IMG/VR virus record: IMGVR_UViG_3300025108_000042
Location: 1-63,213 of that record
DNA: 63,213 nucleotides
Source: a virus
Reading direction: 5' to 3' (one strand)
In this document: piece after piece, positions 6,431 through 16,399 of the stretch
Position numbering within the stretch: position 1 is the stretch's first letter
Layout of the letters: every line of letters begins with the position of its first letter
The notes under the pieces: generated by a model
The model's database searches: none
The model's input: the letters and a program-made list of their open reading frames with translations, nothing else
Told to the model about the DNA's origin: nothing
Position numbers and translations under genes: made by a program

Positions 6431-7470
6431 TTTTTATACTTTGATTTCACCGAACCACCTTTTTTGTAAAGGAACGGGCTTGCTCCACTTATCTTTCTTC
6501 TCTGTAACGCTTGAGCTTGATTTACATAATCGTCAAATGATCCTACTTTTATGTTACCTATCTGACCTCCATATGTTTCCATAAACTGAGCTTTGTTCGC
6601 GTCTGGAACGAATATGTTACTTATTTCGTCAAAACCTATACCTTTATTAAACATCGCCTCGCCTTCAATTGTAGAGCTAGGTATACTCATTCTTGATTGA
6701 GCACCGTATTTAGGGTTGACGCCAAATACCACAGGGTAATTATTAGCACCTTTTCCAAACCTTATAGCGTAACCAGCAGCTGCTCCAGGGTTAGATATAG
6801 ATGCTGTGGAAACAGTATTCTGAGCGTCTCTAATGCCTTGAATCATTTGGTTCACTTCTACACCCTCTCCTGTTACTAATTTACCAGCTCTCTGTAATTC
6901 TTCAGCTGATATCAATCCCTTGTTCTTGAATATTCCTGGTAGAGCACTTGAACCAGTTCCGTGGGTATACAGAAAAGGAACGGGTGATAAATCTTTTTGA
7001 AAATTGGCTATTCTCTCTAATGTTTCAGGTTTTGAAAATGCAGAACCCTTACCATACAGAGCACCTCCTGGAAACACGTCACTTGCAATATCCATATTAG
7101 CTCCATAAGGTATACTCATTTGTCTATCGTATGCATTTTGTATAGCCTCAAGATCAATGTTCTTTGCAATATTAGAACGATTACCTTTAATGAGTCTTGC
7201 TATTCCTTTTCCTAACCCTCTCAATGCACTAAGACCACCACTCCTGTCAGCGCCTATCATTCTGAAGTTACTGTTGGTTGGTTGTAATTCATCCGCAGTT
7301 AAGCGTCTTATCATTGGACCTTCGTATACAGGGGCTGTTACAGAAACCTCATCAAGAAAACCACCTTGAATTGGTTTTGGTTTCAAATTATTATGATTAG
7401 CTCTTTCTCTTAGCTTCCTTATAGCTGGAGGTAGATGTCCACCTTTTGTGTATTTTCTCTTAGCCTTCAT
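6427..7470 (-). CDS. ADP-ribosyltransferase candidate with K/G tags
   Basis: A 347-residue protein. Residues 165-300 have an ADP-ribosyltransferase-like layout: LYTHGT with His170, a following GIFKNKGL helix, a Ser-Thr motif at 221-224 (STAS), GYAIRFG, VVFGVNP, and Glu269-x-Glu271 before GFDEISNIFVP. Both termini carry Lys/Gly tags (MKAKRKYTKGG; FLYKKGGSVKSKYKK) like those on several late proteins. It is a late gene beside lysis genes, so it may be packaged in the virion and injected, as T4 Alt is. Family assignment is inference from motifs and needs a profile search. Confidence 0.4.
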   Translation of the reverse strand: MKAKRKYTKGGHLPPAIRKLRERANHNNLKPKPIQGGFLDEVSVTAPVYEGPMIRRLTADELQPTNSNFRMIGADRSGGLSALRGLGKGIARLIKGNRSNIAKNIDLEAIQNAYDRQMSIPYGANMDIASDVFPGGALYGKGSAFSKPETLERIANFQKDLSPVPFLYTHGTGSSALPGIFKNKGLISAEELQRAGKLVTGEGVEVNQMIQGIRDAQNTVSTASISNPGAAAGYAIRFGKGANNYPVVFGVNPKYGAQSRMSIPSSTIEGEAMFNKGIGFDEISNIFVPDANKAQFMETYGGQIGNIKVGSFDDYVNQAQALQRRKISGASPFLYKKGGSVKSKYKK

Positions 7471-7472
7471 GT

Positions 7473-7949
7473 TTATCCCACGTAATCAAAGTCGGTATAA
7501 GTAATGCTTACCGATTCCCCTTCTTCCAATGCCTTAGCAATCGGAGGATAAACTCTTTTGTACGCATTAACACTTGAGCCCACCATACCATTACTAGAGC
7601 TAAAGTTCGCTTGTTGAGAATCACCCAGAAGAAGACACCCAGCAGTATGTTCGTCAGTGTTACCAGTATGAATAAGGATATACTCAAAGTTAGGAACCTC
7701 ACGCACCCATAACATTCCTTTGTGCATCTCCCCGTATTTTTTTTCATACCGCCCATGAAAACCGCCTGTAGCTCTAAGTGTTATTTTATAAGTGCCGGAA
7801 GGTATTCTAGTTTCTCCAGCTACCTTGTCTTCACGATGCTCGTCCTCCAATGTGTAACATAGGAATCTACGCTTACCACCACTAACATCAAATAGCGCAC
7901 CATTTGTGCTATCTTTTTGACTGCTAAATCTTAGTACCTCTAGCTCCAT
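7473..7949 (-). CDS. DUF5675 protein, probable lysis gene
   Basis: A 158-residue protein with the DUF5675 pattern: TNGALFDV, FLCYTLEDEHRE, then ETRIPSGTYKITLRATGGFHGRY in two strands, a His-containing YILIHTGNTDEHTAGCLLLG segment, and SVNAYKRVYPPIA. The family has a compact beta fold with conserved His and Cys and is commonly found in phage lysis cassettes, where a wall-hydrolysing role is suspected. It lies between holin and spanin candidates; no other endolysin is evident, so it is the best lysin candidate. Confidence 0.7.
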   Translation of the reverse strand: MELEVLRFSSQKDSTNGALFDVSGGKRRFLCYTLEDEHREDKVAGETRIPSGTYKITLRATGGFHGRYEKKYGEMHKGMLWVREVPNFEYILIHTGNTDEHTAGCLLLGDSQQANFSSSNGMVGSSVNAYKRVYPPIAKALEEGESVSITYTDFDYVG

Positions 7950-8179
7950 TACTCAGCTTTTTTAGCAAACTTCTCGATACCAGCGATACCAAAGCTACCC
8001 AGGGTTACGATTACAAAGCTGTTGTAAGTGAACTCATTAATAGGCAAGTCTTTACTACAAGCTCCTGTGATTACATCAGCAAGCATAACAGCTACCATTA
8101 CAGCAAAGGAGAGAAAACCTATAATTGTTTTCTCGTTCCAATCATTATCATCTTTAAAGATCTTTACAAACTTTTTCAT
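7949..8179 (-). CDS. Holin-like membrane protein
   Basis: A 76-residue protein with two hydrophobic segments (about residues 20-40, IIGFLSFAVMVAVMLADVIT, and 53-69, SFVIVTLGSFGIAGIEK) separated by a short loop, with a basic N-terminus and basic C-terminus. Size and topology suit a class II-type holin. Its stop overlaps the start of the DUF5675 gene (TAATG), so the two are probably co-translated. Confidence 0.7.
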   Translation of the reverse strand: MKKFVKIFKDDNDWNEKTIIGFLSFAVMVAVMLADVITGACSKDLPINEFTYNSFVIVTLGSFGIAGIEKFAKKAE

Positions 8180-8194
8180 AATTATATATATTAG

Positions 8195-11100
8195 TTAATC
8201 AAAATATTCTTTAGGGAATTTATCACTTACATCAAGGTTGTTTAAAATGTAAGACTCTTCGTAATCATCAAAATTAGTTTTAATAATTTTATTTACTTCT
8301 ATCATTTTCTGAGTGTTTCCTTTATAAGCAGCAACTTTAACTACCGAATAATACATTTCTCTTACATCATCCAATATTTTCTTTCTGTGCTCCGGATAAT
8401 CCGTAGTAAGGTAATTCTCATCAAAACTTCTCTTATAGCCTTTAACAGCATATCTAAATTGTTGCACTAAGTCGTACTCATAGTCGCGCACAAAAGCCCT
8501 TTGAGCAATAAGCTTTAAAGTCTCCTTTGGTACATTTACTTTTTCTAGGTTAAAGTCTTTTGGATTTAAACCCTGTAGCTTTAAATATCTTTCAGCTCTT
8601 TCTATCTCTTCATTTTTTCTAGAAGCGTCTCTGTAAGAAGATGTTATTAAAGAAGGTAGAAACTGAGAGCCACCGTACTTAGCCATGTCCATAACACGTT
8701 TAAATGCCGGGTCAGAAGGGTCTGATATTGATCTTCCGTAAACATCTTCGTTTTTAGCCAAAGAGGTTAAAAGATTTACAGCCATGTTAGGCTGTATTGC
8801 ATCACCTAAAATTCCAAAGTAACCACCAAACCCAAACACCTCAGCGTAAGGATCAAATCCGGTGTAGTCATATACACGAACTTTTAAATCATCATCAACA
8901 GATTTAACCCATACCTTGTGGTTTTTTAGCCATCCTGGTCTAACAACAGTTGCATTTTCAAACATCTCTGCTTGTTTTTTTCTTTGCTGTTCTGTCTCTT
9001 CTTCGTCATCAAATCCTAGCATACCAAGTATGCCCCCGTAAGCATATGAAACAGATTTAATTATAGCGTAAGGACCAGATACTCCTACCCATCCAAGACC
9101 GGTAAGTTTTCTGCGGATATCTTTTCTGTATTCTGATTTCTGCTCATCAGATAAAGTATCGTCTGACATTAATGTTTTAATATCATCTCTTACGTTTGCT
9201 ACAATTCTGTATGTACTTCTAAACGCTTCAAAACGGAATCCTTGGAAATCACCAATAGGCATTCTTTGTACAGCTTTACCAAGCTTAGTAATCCTACCCC
9301 ATGTAGGAGTGTTGTCTTTTACACGCTCGGCAGCTTGCGCTCTTACTTTTTTCTGCTGTGCATCATTTAAATTAGCGTATTCGTCACCATAAAGTTTCTT
9401 AGCGAACGACTCCCTTTCGTTTTGATAGATAGACATTTTACCAAAGTCATCAATTGCAGCGTAAGTAGACCCTAGATCTGCAATAACTTTTTTACCCATG
9501 TTTCGTACCTTACCTACATACTTATCGTAGAAAGATTTATCCCCAGTTACGGAGAAATAGTATGAGAATCCAGAAAGACCAATTTGATTTACATTAAACG
9601 ATTGACCTATCGCTCCATTCTCTGCAAGCTCAGTAAGCATGTCCATGTATTTTTGATCTCCATTTAGGATACCTTCAGCCATAGACTTTATATTCTTAGC
9701 TTGTTTTGTAGGGTTAAACCATCCGTTAGCCCAGTTAAAATACATTGTACCTATAACGTTCTTACCCCATGTCGGGCTATTCAATATAACGTTAACCATA
9801 CGTAGGTTCTTCAATGCAAAGAAGTAACCACTCCAGAATCCACCCGCTAAACCATCTTTATCAGTTTCGTAAATAGGTTTAGACTGTATGATTTCAGTAA
9901 TATCATTATGAACCCACTTCGTGTTTAAAGGACTCATAGGGTCATTAATCTGCTTGTATGTAGCCTTTTGTCTTTCTTTAATTTTATTATTAGAAATAAT
10001 CATTGGCTCCTGACTAACGCGGTCTAATATCAGTTTCTTCTGTGGCTTAGTAAGCTTAGAGAAATCTTTATTAAACTCTTCTTTAGCGTAAACATCTTTT
10101 AGGTTGTCTTCTATACCATCAGCAATCATTTCAACCATCTTACCTTTTTCGTAGATGTTAAACAGCACCTCACCTGTTGCAGCCATCTGTGCAATAGGGT
10201 CTTTAACCTCACCAAGAAGCTCTCTGATATGTACTGGTAGATCTTTCTTTTCTAAGAAGGCACTGTTAGGAATGTTTGTTCCCTTACCTTGAGCTCTCAT
10301 CTTTTTTCTGTTATCAAGAAGCTCGGTATATTCTTTAATAAGGTTGTCGATGTTTCGCTTAGACTCATCTAGAAGCAACTCTCTCTTAGAGTATCCTTTG
10401 TTATCACCTTTTGTAGCTTTTAACAATGTAGACTCAATAGCTTGTTCTCTGGTATATCCAGCCTCGTTAATAAGCTTGTTGATCCAGTTATTGTAAAGAA
10501 CTAAAAACTCTTCTTCTACAGCTTTGTTTCGCTCGTTCTTACCTAGATTTAAATACTTACCTAAAGATCCAAACTTAAACTTGTAAGTAGGGTCATCAAA
10601 AAACCTGTAAGAGCGGTGCATATATGTACCAATATTCTCTAATATGTTTTCCTTTGTTTCTTTAGGCAACTTAGAGAATGTACTATCTGTTACTAAAGCA
10701 GCAGATTTTTCGTCTATAATGGCACGAACAGCCCTTAAATTCTTAAGTATACGCTCACCGTTTTTCAACTCAAGTATATCATCAACAACAGCTGATTTGT
10801 CAGCCTCCATCATAAACCTATTGGCTAACCCTCTTGCTTTAACAATATACTCAGTGTCTATACCTCTTTTCTTGCGGCTCACCCAGTTACCACCAAGGTC
10901 ATTATTCAGCTCTCGTAAAATCTTTCCTAGACCCTTCATACCTATAGAGACTTTAGAAGATCTTATCTCTTCCATTTTAATAATCTCTTTCTGTACTTGG
11001 TTCCATTTAAAACCTTTAATCTTTTCTAAAGCAGATTGCAGTCTTGATGGATAGTCTAATTCTTCGTCTGTTGGAGGCTCATACCCTTGTTTTTCTTTAA

Positions 11101-14100
11101 ACTCTGGGGTACTTTCCTCTATTGTTACGTAATCAACACTTCCTTCAAATATAGAAACGCCAGTACTTGCTTGATCAATAACCGGAGTATCACTCATTTT
11201 TTTCACTGCACTTGCAGTGCTTGATACTTTTGGATCTTCGCTTGGTCCTACTAAAATTGCACTACGACCATGTCTACCAGCATCTACAGCAATTGTTCTT
11301 GCCCATTCGGCAGCTGATATACTAGGGTCTACAAAAGCAAAGTAAGTTGGGATTAAAGCCTGGTCTAATATAAGGTGACCAAACTTTCCGCTATTATTAA
11401 TTTTTAATTTGCTTAAGAATTTTGCAAGCTTTATGCTGTCTAATAAAGGAGCAGGTCTTTCTGAAAACGGCTCGTATAATTCTTTTCTTGAGAATGAATA
11501 TACCGGAGCTGGAACAATGTTTTCCGGCTTCTTGGTATCTGGTTTACTTGATGTTCTATCATTAAAGGTCGCAAACTTACCGCTATCTAGATTAATAATT
11601 ATACCATCTAACAGTGTAACTCCAGGTACTGATTTTATATATTTTGAAAATTTGCGATAAACATTTAAGTCTCCAGAACTTTCCTTTAAATTACCAGAAG
11701 GGTGGTTATGAATAAAAGTCACAAAAACCTCTTCTCCTTTTAAATCAAATCTAGCAGCATCTATAAGCCCACCAACTTGTATCATATCAACTACAGCTGA
11801 ATTTTGAGTACCTGTTCCGAGCCAAATGGTTTTATAATCCCCTTTTTTGGTACTAACCACAAGGAACATGTTTTCAGAAGTAGCTGACTCAAGATGACGC
11901 AATAAAAACGCGACATCACTAGGACCGTTTATCTTCTCTGGACCGGTAAGGCTAAAAGCCTCATTCTGTTCGTATATTCTTTGCTGTAGAGTAAACTCTT
12001 CAGTTTTGTTTTTAGCTACCATAGAGCTTTTAAAACGTATTGGTCCGAGTTGTTTACTGTTTACTACTTGGGTTTTTTGATCAGTATAGGATCCAGAAGG
12101 CGCTGCATCTGTTCCTGTAAGCTCTTCTGTCTTTGGATACTTAACAGCTATAACCTCTTCATCTTTTGTCAAAGCTTCAAACCCTAGTCTCTTGGCTACA
12201 TTCTCTTCTGTTTCGTTAAAAGCTTTGGCGACAGCTGACACATATTGTTTTACTACATCTAAACCCTCTTTCCTTAGGTCTTTAATATCTTGTATTAGTG
12301 TGCTTTCAGTTGCGTAATCGCTAAAACTATCCGCATCAAACCCATCCATTACAAGTCTCTTAGATCCTTTACCTTTACTTAAAGCATCAAACGCTTTGGC
12401 TTGTGTAATGAGGTCAAATCCATACATCCCATTATTGCCCCACATTACTTGATTTACTTTCTTTGGATCAAATTTTCCAGTAACACTTTTTTTAAGCCAT
12501 GGATTAGCAAGATTCTGGAAGTAGTCTTCCTCTAAAGCTGATACAGCCTCAATGCCTTTTAAACCTTTGTACTTAAAATCAAGAACATCCTTTACACCTT
12601 TAGCAGCTCCCTTGTCTGAACCATATATCATTACATTTTCAGGTGCATCCTTAGTGCGTTTTCTCTTTGGGTTTTTGTCGTACCCGCCTTCATAAATATC
12701 TAATCTTATAGATATTCCACTACCAAGATTCATTATCTTTTTAGCAACTTCCCACCATTCTTTATTAGGTACTGTAAATTCAACGCCTTTACCTTTTTCA
12801 AAACTATAAAAGTTATTAAGATCTTCTGCTGAAGGAACAAAACCTTTAGCTATTTCAGCCTCCTCTTTAGTCAGCTTAACACCAGCAATAATCGTTTCTT
12901 CTTCTTTAATATCCTTTTCAGTGTAATTTTTTAGTTTAGAAAACTCACTGTCATCCATCTGCTTAATAGCATCAGCAAAAGTCAAAACCTTGCTTACGCC
13001 ATCAATAGTTACAGTGTCATATAATATTTTATTTACACCAATATCATCAGCTACACTTTTAATGTATTGCTTAATAGTATTAATCGCTTTTTTGCGAGAG
13101 TCAATAAGTAGATCTTTAGGTCTAGTTTCTTCAGACATACTATTTATAGACCCGTTGTAGCTTTCTACTAATTCAACAATCTTCTTCTTTACTTCCTGAA
13201 TATTATTCTTCTGATATTCTGGACCTATAAAGCCATATTTAGTTTTTGGGTTTGAACCCTCAAGGAACTTTTTATTTTTAGCACCTTTTTCATCAGCTTC
13301 TATTACTATACCAATACCGAACTCGCCAATATCCTTCATTTTTTCTATGTCAGATTCTGACTTCAAGCTTATTGCAGAGACAGTCTCAGCATCAATAATA
13401 TCTTGCTTGTTAGGTATAGACTTTTTCTTTGGCTGTGCTTTTTGCTCTGGCTTAGAGAAAACTTTTTGCTCTTGTTCTGGAGCTTCTTCTTTTTTTAATC
13501 CAGCGTCTATTAGAATTTGATCTTTAGTAAACTTAGAAGAGTTTGCAGTATACTTACTTAAAGAACCACCAGCCTTCAGGCTGCTTAGAATGTCGTACTG
13601 ACCACTACCTCTGTTTATAGGAATAGCCTTCCATACTCTTTTAGGGTATATTTCTCTTCTTCCAAAGTATTCTACCCTGTCATTCTTCATTCTATACCTT
13701 TCAATACTGTCTAAAGGTTTTGATACAAGCTCGCTTTTTGAAGTTTCTTTTCCTCCGTTAAGTACTTTTTGTTTCTGTATCTCAGTATTTATAATAGCAG
13801 CAGTAACAAGTTGAATAAACTCATCTGGGTTCATTTTACCTGTTATGGTTTTGGCGTAGAACTCTTCCTCGTTTCTGTAGAACGGAGCCTTATTACCAGA
13901 CATTATCTCCTTTCTTACCATAAGGCGAGATGCAATGTCTAATTCTAAATCGGGTAACGGAGCTCCTGTTGTTCTTATACTAGGTATAGTTCTACCCTCA
14001 AGTTCCTTATTTATTTCACGCTTTTTATCTAAGTCGCTTTCATCATCCTCTTTTTTTGCTGCTACCTCAGGTTCAGGCGCTGCCTCTGGTTGAGATTCCT

Positions 14101-16375
14101 TCTCTGTGGATGGAGCTACTTCAGCTTTTATTTCTTGTTCTGGAGCTTGCTTAGTATCTGGAGCTGTTTCTGGAGTGGGAGCGACTTCAGTTTTTGGAGC
14201 CGGGGCAAGCTGTTGGTTGATTTTTTCATCTTGTTTAGCTAAATTTTCTAATTGCTGTTCTAATTCTTCTTGCTCGTACTGGCTTGTAATAATGTTGTAA
14301 GCAACCTCATCGCCTATATTACCTCTAAAGGTCCTTTTAGTGCCGTTTGCTGCATCTAAATTAACAGATACTATATTTCCTTGCTCGTCACGGTTAATTG
14401 CTGCTAGAGGGTCGCTATAGTTGTTCTGATATTGCTCACCACGAATAGTGATATTGTTACCATCAATCGATACAATCTCCTCAGCTTTTGCCAGTCCAAG
14501 CTCATCAGCAAATTTGCCGTTAAGATCGTCTATATTTCCAAGCTCAATTATATCCCCATCGTCAGTCAACAAAGATCTCTTGCCAGCTCCTTCATCAATA
14601 ATACGACCAGCAACTTGCTTGCCCGAAGGAGACTTCATAGTTACGCGACCTTCAATAAGGTCTTCAAATCGATCTGGTTGTACCGCTTTGTCTACTTCTA
14701 AGTCAATGGTAACTGGAGTAGGTTCATCTTCTGGTACAAATGTTTCTTTTGGAGCAGCCGGTTTAGTTTCAACTGTGCCAATTATATCTGTTTTCTTTTT
14801 ATTAAGCTCTAATTCTAATTTCTCAATTTGAGACTTGATTAAATTAGCAGCCGTTTCTGACTCAGTACCCTCTAATCTCTGCTTCTTGTCAAGAATAACA
14901 GCTTCAAGGTTTCTAATCTCATCAATCTGTTCGTCAGTAGCTTTTTTAATAAGTGCGTTCTCTTCATCGCTACGATACCTAGATTCAATTTCATCCTTCT
15001 CAACAAAAAGCTCTACAGCTTCTGTTTGTAAAAGATACAGTTGAGAATCGTCAGAAGTAAGTTTTCTTTTCTTAGCAATGTTGTTTAATGCGTTATCAAT
15101 ATCTCTGATTCTTTTTTGGTCCTCAGTAGAGAACTTACTAAAGAACTCAACGTCTTGATCAATCAATGTACGCAATGAAGATATATTCTTATTGATCATG
15201 TCATCAATAACATTTACTTCTTCTTGTGAGGCTTCTTTCTTCTTTTCCTCTAGCTCTTTTAGCTGTTGTGCTTTTTTTGCACGAGCTTTTTCGTTCTTAA
15301 TAGAACCACGAGCGCTCATTCCGTTTGCTGTTACAATTGTACCGCCACCGGCAGTCATACCTATTAGAAAATCGTCAACAAGCTTATTTACATCAAAAGG
15401 TTTTCCTTCTTTAACTCCAACGACCATCTGGTCAAACGAGTTTACCAAAGCTTCCTCAAAGCCTTCTTCCAATCCGCTTTTAGCCAATTGCTTGTATATG
15501 TCACTCGCTTTTACACTCTGTATAAAAGATTGTCTGTATGCTTCAGTGGAAGCCTGTTTAGAGAATATCTTTCTAAATGCCGCAAGGTCGGCTCCCCCCA
15601 TTTTCTCTGCCAATCCCTCTACAACACCTGCTGCCGTAGCAAACATTAGTTTCTCTGACGGAGAATACACTGGATTATTTTCAATCTCACGATACTTATT
15701 ACCACCAGCACTTACAGCAACTACACCTATACCTGTTGTAGCAGCTAAGGCAACCGAAGGTATAGCCTCTGTAGCACCACTAACCAATAAAAAAGCTGAT
15801 TTAGATATTTTACCATCTTGCGCTAAACCTACAATCCCTCTTTCAGCCTCCTCTTTAGTAATGCCAGCATTTGTATTACGAGTATTTCTATAGAATTCTG
15901 CGTTAGCAGCAAAGGTATCTGCGGCTTTTTCTATAAAGTTAGGATCTTCAAGTGATGTTATTGATTCAAATAAAGGACTATTGAATCCACCCGGCATTCC
16001 AGAAGAGCGAGCAAAATCGTAAGCCATATTAGCGTAGTCAAGTATACCGCCTACAACACTATTAGATCCACCTACTAATTCTGATAAAAAAGGAGTCTTT
16101 GCCGCACCTCTAGCAAAAGCGCGATCAGCCTCTTTAAGAGACTCAAAGAAAGGATTTGGCGGTGTTTCAACCTCTGTAGATACTGATGGTCCAACCAAAG
16201 ATTCTCCAGCTGTAGCTTCTTTTTTTTTTGGAGCGTAATCTACTTGCCCCTTGTATACAGGGTACTTCTCTAATATTGCGTCAACCAATACAGAATCTTC
16301 GTATTCGTTATACTCTGGATACTTAGCCTTTATCTGTGATGCAAAATCCTGTACAGAGAGTTTATCTTGAGGCAT
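8195..16375 (-). CDS. Giant polyvalent internal protein with JAMM domain
   Basis: A 2726-residue multidomain protein. The N-terminus is a short helical motif (residues 5-48). Small-residue hydrophobic stretches lie at about 195-230 and 335-350, long coiled coil at 360-540, and a Pro/Glu/Ala linker at 718-782. A RadC/JAMM domain (about 1490-1610) has an intact motif His1556-N-His1558-x7-Ser1566-x2-Asp1569. The C-terminal third (about 2150-2500) resembles polyvalent-protein-associated domains and has amphipathic stretches. It lies downstream of muzzle and internal proteins, where crAss-like phages encode cargo proteins ejected with the DNA. The JAMM peptidase may act on host proteins after entry. 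No DxDGD RNA polymerase motif was seen. Confidence 0.8.
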   Translation of the reverse strand: MPQDKLSVQDFASQIKAKYPEYNEYEDSVLVDAILEKYPVYKGQVDYAPKKKEATAGESLVGPSVSTEVETPPNPFFESLKEADRAFARGAAKTPFLSELVGGSNSVVGGILDYANMAYDFARSSGMPGGFNSPLFESITSLEDPNFIEKAADTFAANAEFYRNTRNTNAGITKEEAERGIVGLAQDGKISKSAFLLVSGATEAIPSVALAATTGIGVVAVSAGGNKYREIENNPVYSPSEKLMFATAAGVVEGLAEKMGGADLAAFRKIFSKQASTEAYRQSFIQSVKASDIYKQLAKSGLEEGFEEALVNSFDQMVVGVKEGKPFDVNKLVDDFLIGMTAGGGTIVTANGMSARGSIKNEKARAKKAQQLKELEEKKKEASQEEVNVIDDMINKNISSLRTLIDQDVEFFSKFSTEDQKRIRDIDNALNNIAKKRKLTSDDSQLYLLQTEAVELFVEKDEIESRYRSDEENALIKKATDEQIDEIRNLEAVILDKKQRLEGTESETAANLIKSQIEKLELELNKKKTDIIGTVETKPAAPKETFVPEDEPTPVTIDLEVDKAVQPDRFEDLIEGRVTMKSPSGKQVAGRIIDEGAGKRSLLTDDGDIIELGNIDDLNGKFADELGLAKAEEIVSIDGNNITIRGEQYQNNYSDPLAAINRDEQGNIVSVNLDAANGTKRTFRGNIGDEVAYNIITSQYEQEELEQQLENLAKQDEKINQQLAPAPKTEVAPTPETAPDTKQAPEQEIKAEVAPSTEKESQPEAAPEPEVAAKKEDDESDLDKKREINKELEGRTIPSIRTTGAPLPDLELDIASRLMVRKEIMSGNKAPFYRNEEEFYAKTITGKMNPDEFIQLVTAAIINTEIQKQKVLNGGKETSKSELVSKPLDSIERYRMKNDRVEYFGRREIYPKRVWKAIPINRGSGQYDILSSLKAGGSLSKYTANSSKFTKDQILIDAGLKKEEAPEQEQKVFSKPEQKAQPKKKSIPNKQDIIDAETVSAISLKSESDIEKMKDIGEFGIGIVIEADEKGAKNKKFLEGSNPKTKYGFIGPEYQKNNIQEVKKKIVELVESYNGSINSMSEETRPKDLLIDSRKKAINTIKQYIKSVADDIGVNKILYDTVTIDGVSKVLTFADAIKQMDDSEFSKLKNYTEKDIKEEETIIAGVKLTKEEAEIAKGFVPSAEDLNNFYSFEKGKGVEFTVPNKEWWEVAKKIMNLGSGISIRLDIYEGGYDKNPKRKRTKDAPENVMIYGSDKGAAKGVKDVLDFKYKGLKGIEAVSALEEDYFQNLANPWLKKSVTGKFDPKKVNQVMWGNNGMYGFDLITQAKAFDALSKGKGSKRLVMDGFDADSFSDYATESTLIQDIKDLRKEGLDVVKQYVSAVAKAFNETEENVAKRLGFEALTKDEEVIAVKYPKTEELTGTDAAPSGSYTDQKTQVVNSKQLGPIRFKSSMVAKNKTEEFTLQQRIYEQNEAFSLTGPEKINGPSDVAFLLRHLESATSENMFLVVSTKKGDYKTIWLGTGTQNSAVVDMIQVGGLIDAARFDLKGEEVFVTFIHNHPSGNLKESSGDLNVYRKFSKYIKSVPGVTLLDGIIINLDSGKFATFNDRTSSKPDTKKPENIVPAPVYSFSRKELYEPFSERPAPLLDSIKLAKFLSKLKINNSGKFGHLILDQALIPTYFAFVDPSISAAEWARTIAVDAGRHGRSAILVGPSEDPKVSSTASAVKKMSDTPVIDQASTGVSIFEGSVDYVTIEESTPEFKEKQGYEPPTDEELDYPSRLQSALEKIKGFKWNQVQKEIIKMEEIRSSKVSIGMKGLGKILRELNNDLGGNWVSRKKRGIDTEYIVKARGLANRFMMEADKSAVVDDILELKNGERILKNLRAVRAIIDEKSAALVTDSTFSKLPKETKENILENIGTYMHRSYRFFDDPTYKFKFGSLGKYLNLGKNERNKAVEEEFLVLYNNWINKLINEAGYTREQAIESTLLKATKGDNKGYSKRELLLDESKRNIDNLIKEYTELLDNRKKMRAQGKGTNIPNSAFLEKKDLPVHIRELLGEVKDPIAQMAATGEVLFNIYEKGKMVEMIADGIEDNLKDVYAKEEFNKDFSKLTKPQKKLILDRVSQEPMIISNNKIKERQKATYKQINDPMSPLNTKWVHNDITEIIQSKPIYETDKDGLAGGFWSGYFFALKNLRMVNVILNSPTWGKNVIGTMYFNWANGWFNPTKQAKNIKSMAEGILNGDQKYMDMLTELAENGAIGQSFNVNQIGLSGFSYYFSVTGDKSFYDKYVGKVRNMGKKVIADLGSTYAAIDDFGKMSIYQNERESFAKKLYGDEYANLNDAQQKKVRAQAAERVKDNTPTWGRITKLGKAVQRMPIGDFQGFRFEAFRSTYRIVANVRDDIKTLMSDDTLSDEQKSEYRKDIRRKLTGLGWVGVSGPYAIIKSVSYAYGGILGMLGFDDEEETEQQRKKQAEMFENATVVRPGWLKNHKVWVKSVDDDLKVRVYDYTGFDPYAEVFGFGGYFGILGDAIQPNMAVNLLTSLAKNEDVYGRSISDPSDPAFKRVMDMAKYGGSQFLPSLITSSYRDASRKNEEIERAERYLKLQGLNPKDFNLEKVNVPKETLKLIAQRAFVRDYEYDLVQQFRYAVKGYKRSFDENYLTTDYPEHRKKILDDVREMYYSVVKVAAYKGNTQKMIEVNKIIKTNFDDYEESYILNNLDVSDKFPKEYFD

Positions 16376-16399
16376 ATTGATTATTTTTTATTAATCTTT

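Noticed and set aside
15192-15893. 233-residue plus-strand ORF inside the giant gene
   Set aside because: Antisense shadow of a continuous coding frame with Ser/Phe-rich composition typical of such shadows.
8195-16375. Phage RNA polymerase (DxDGD) in the giant protein
   Set aside because: Only a loosely acidic MDGFDADSFSD segment was seen; the catalytic motif is absent.
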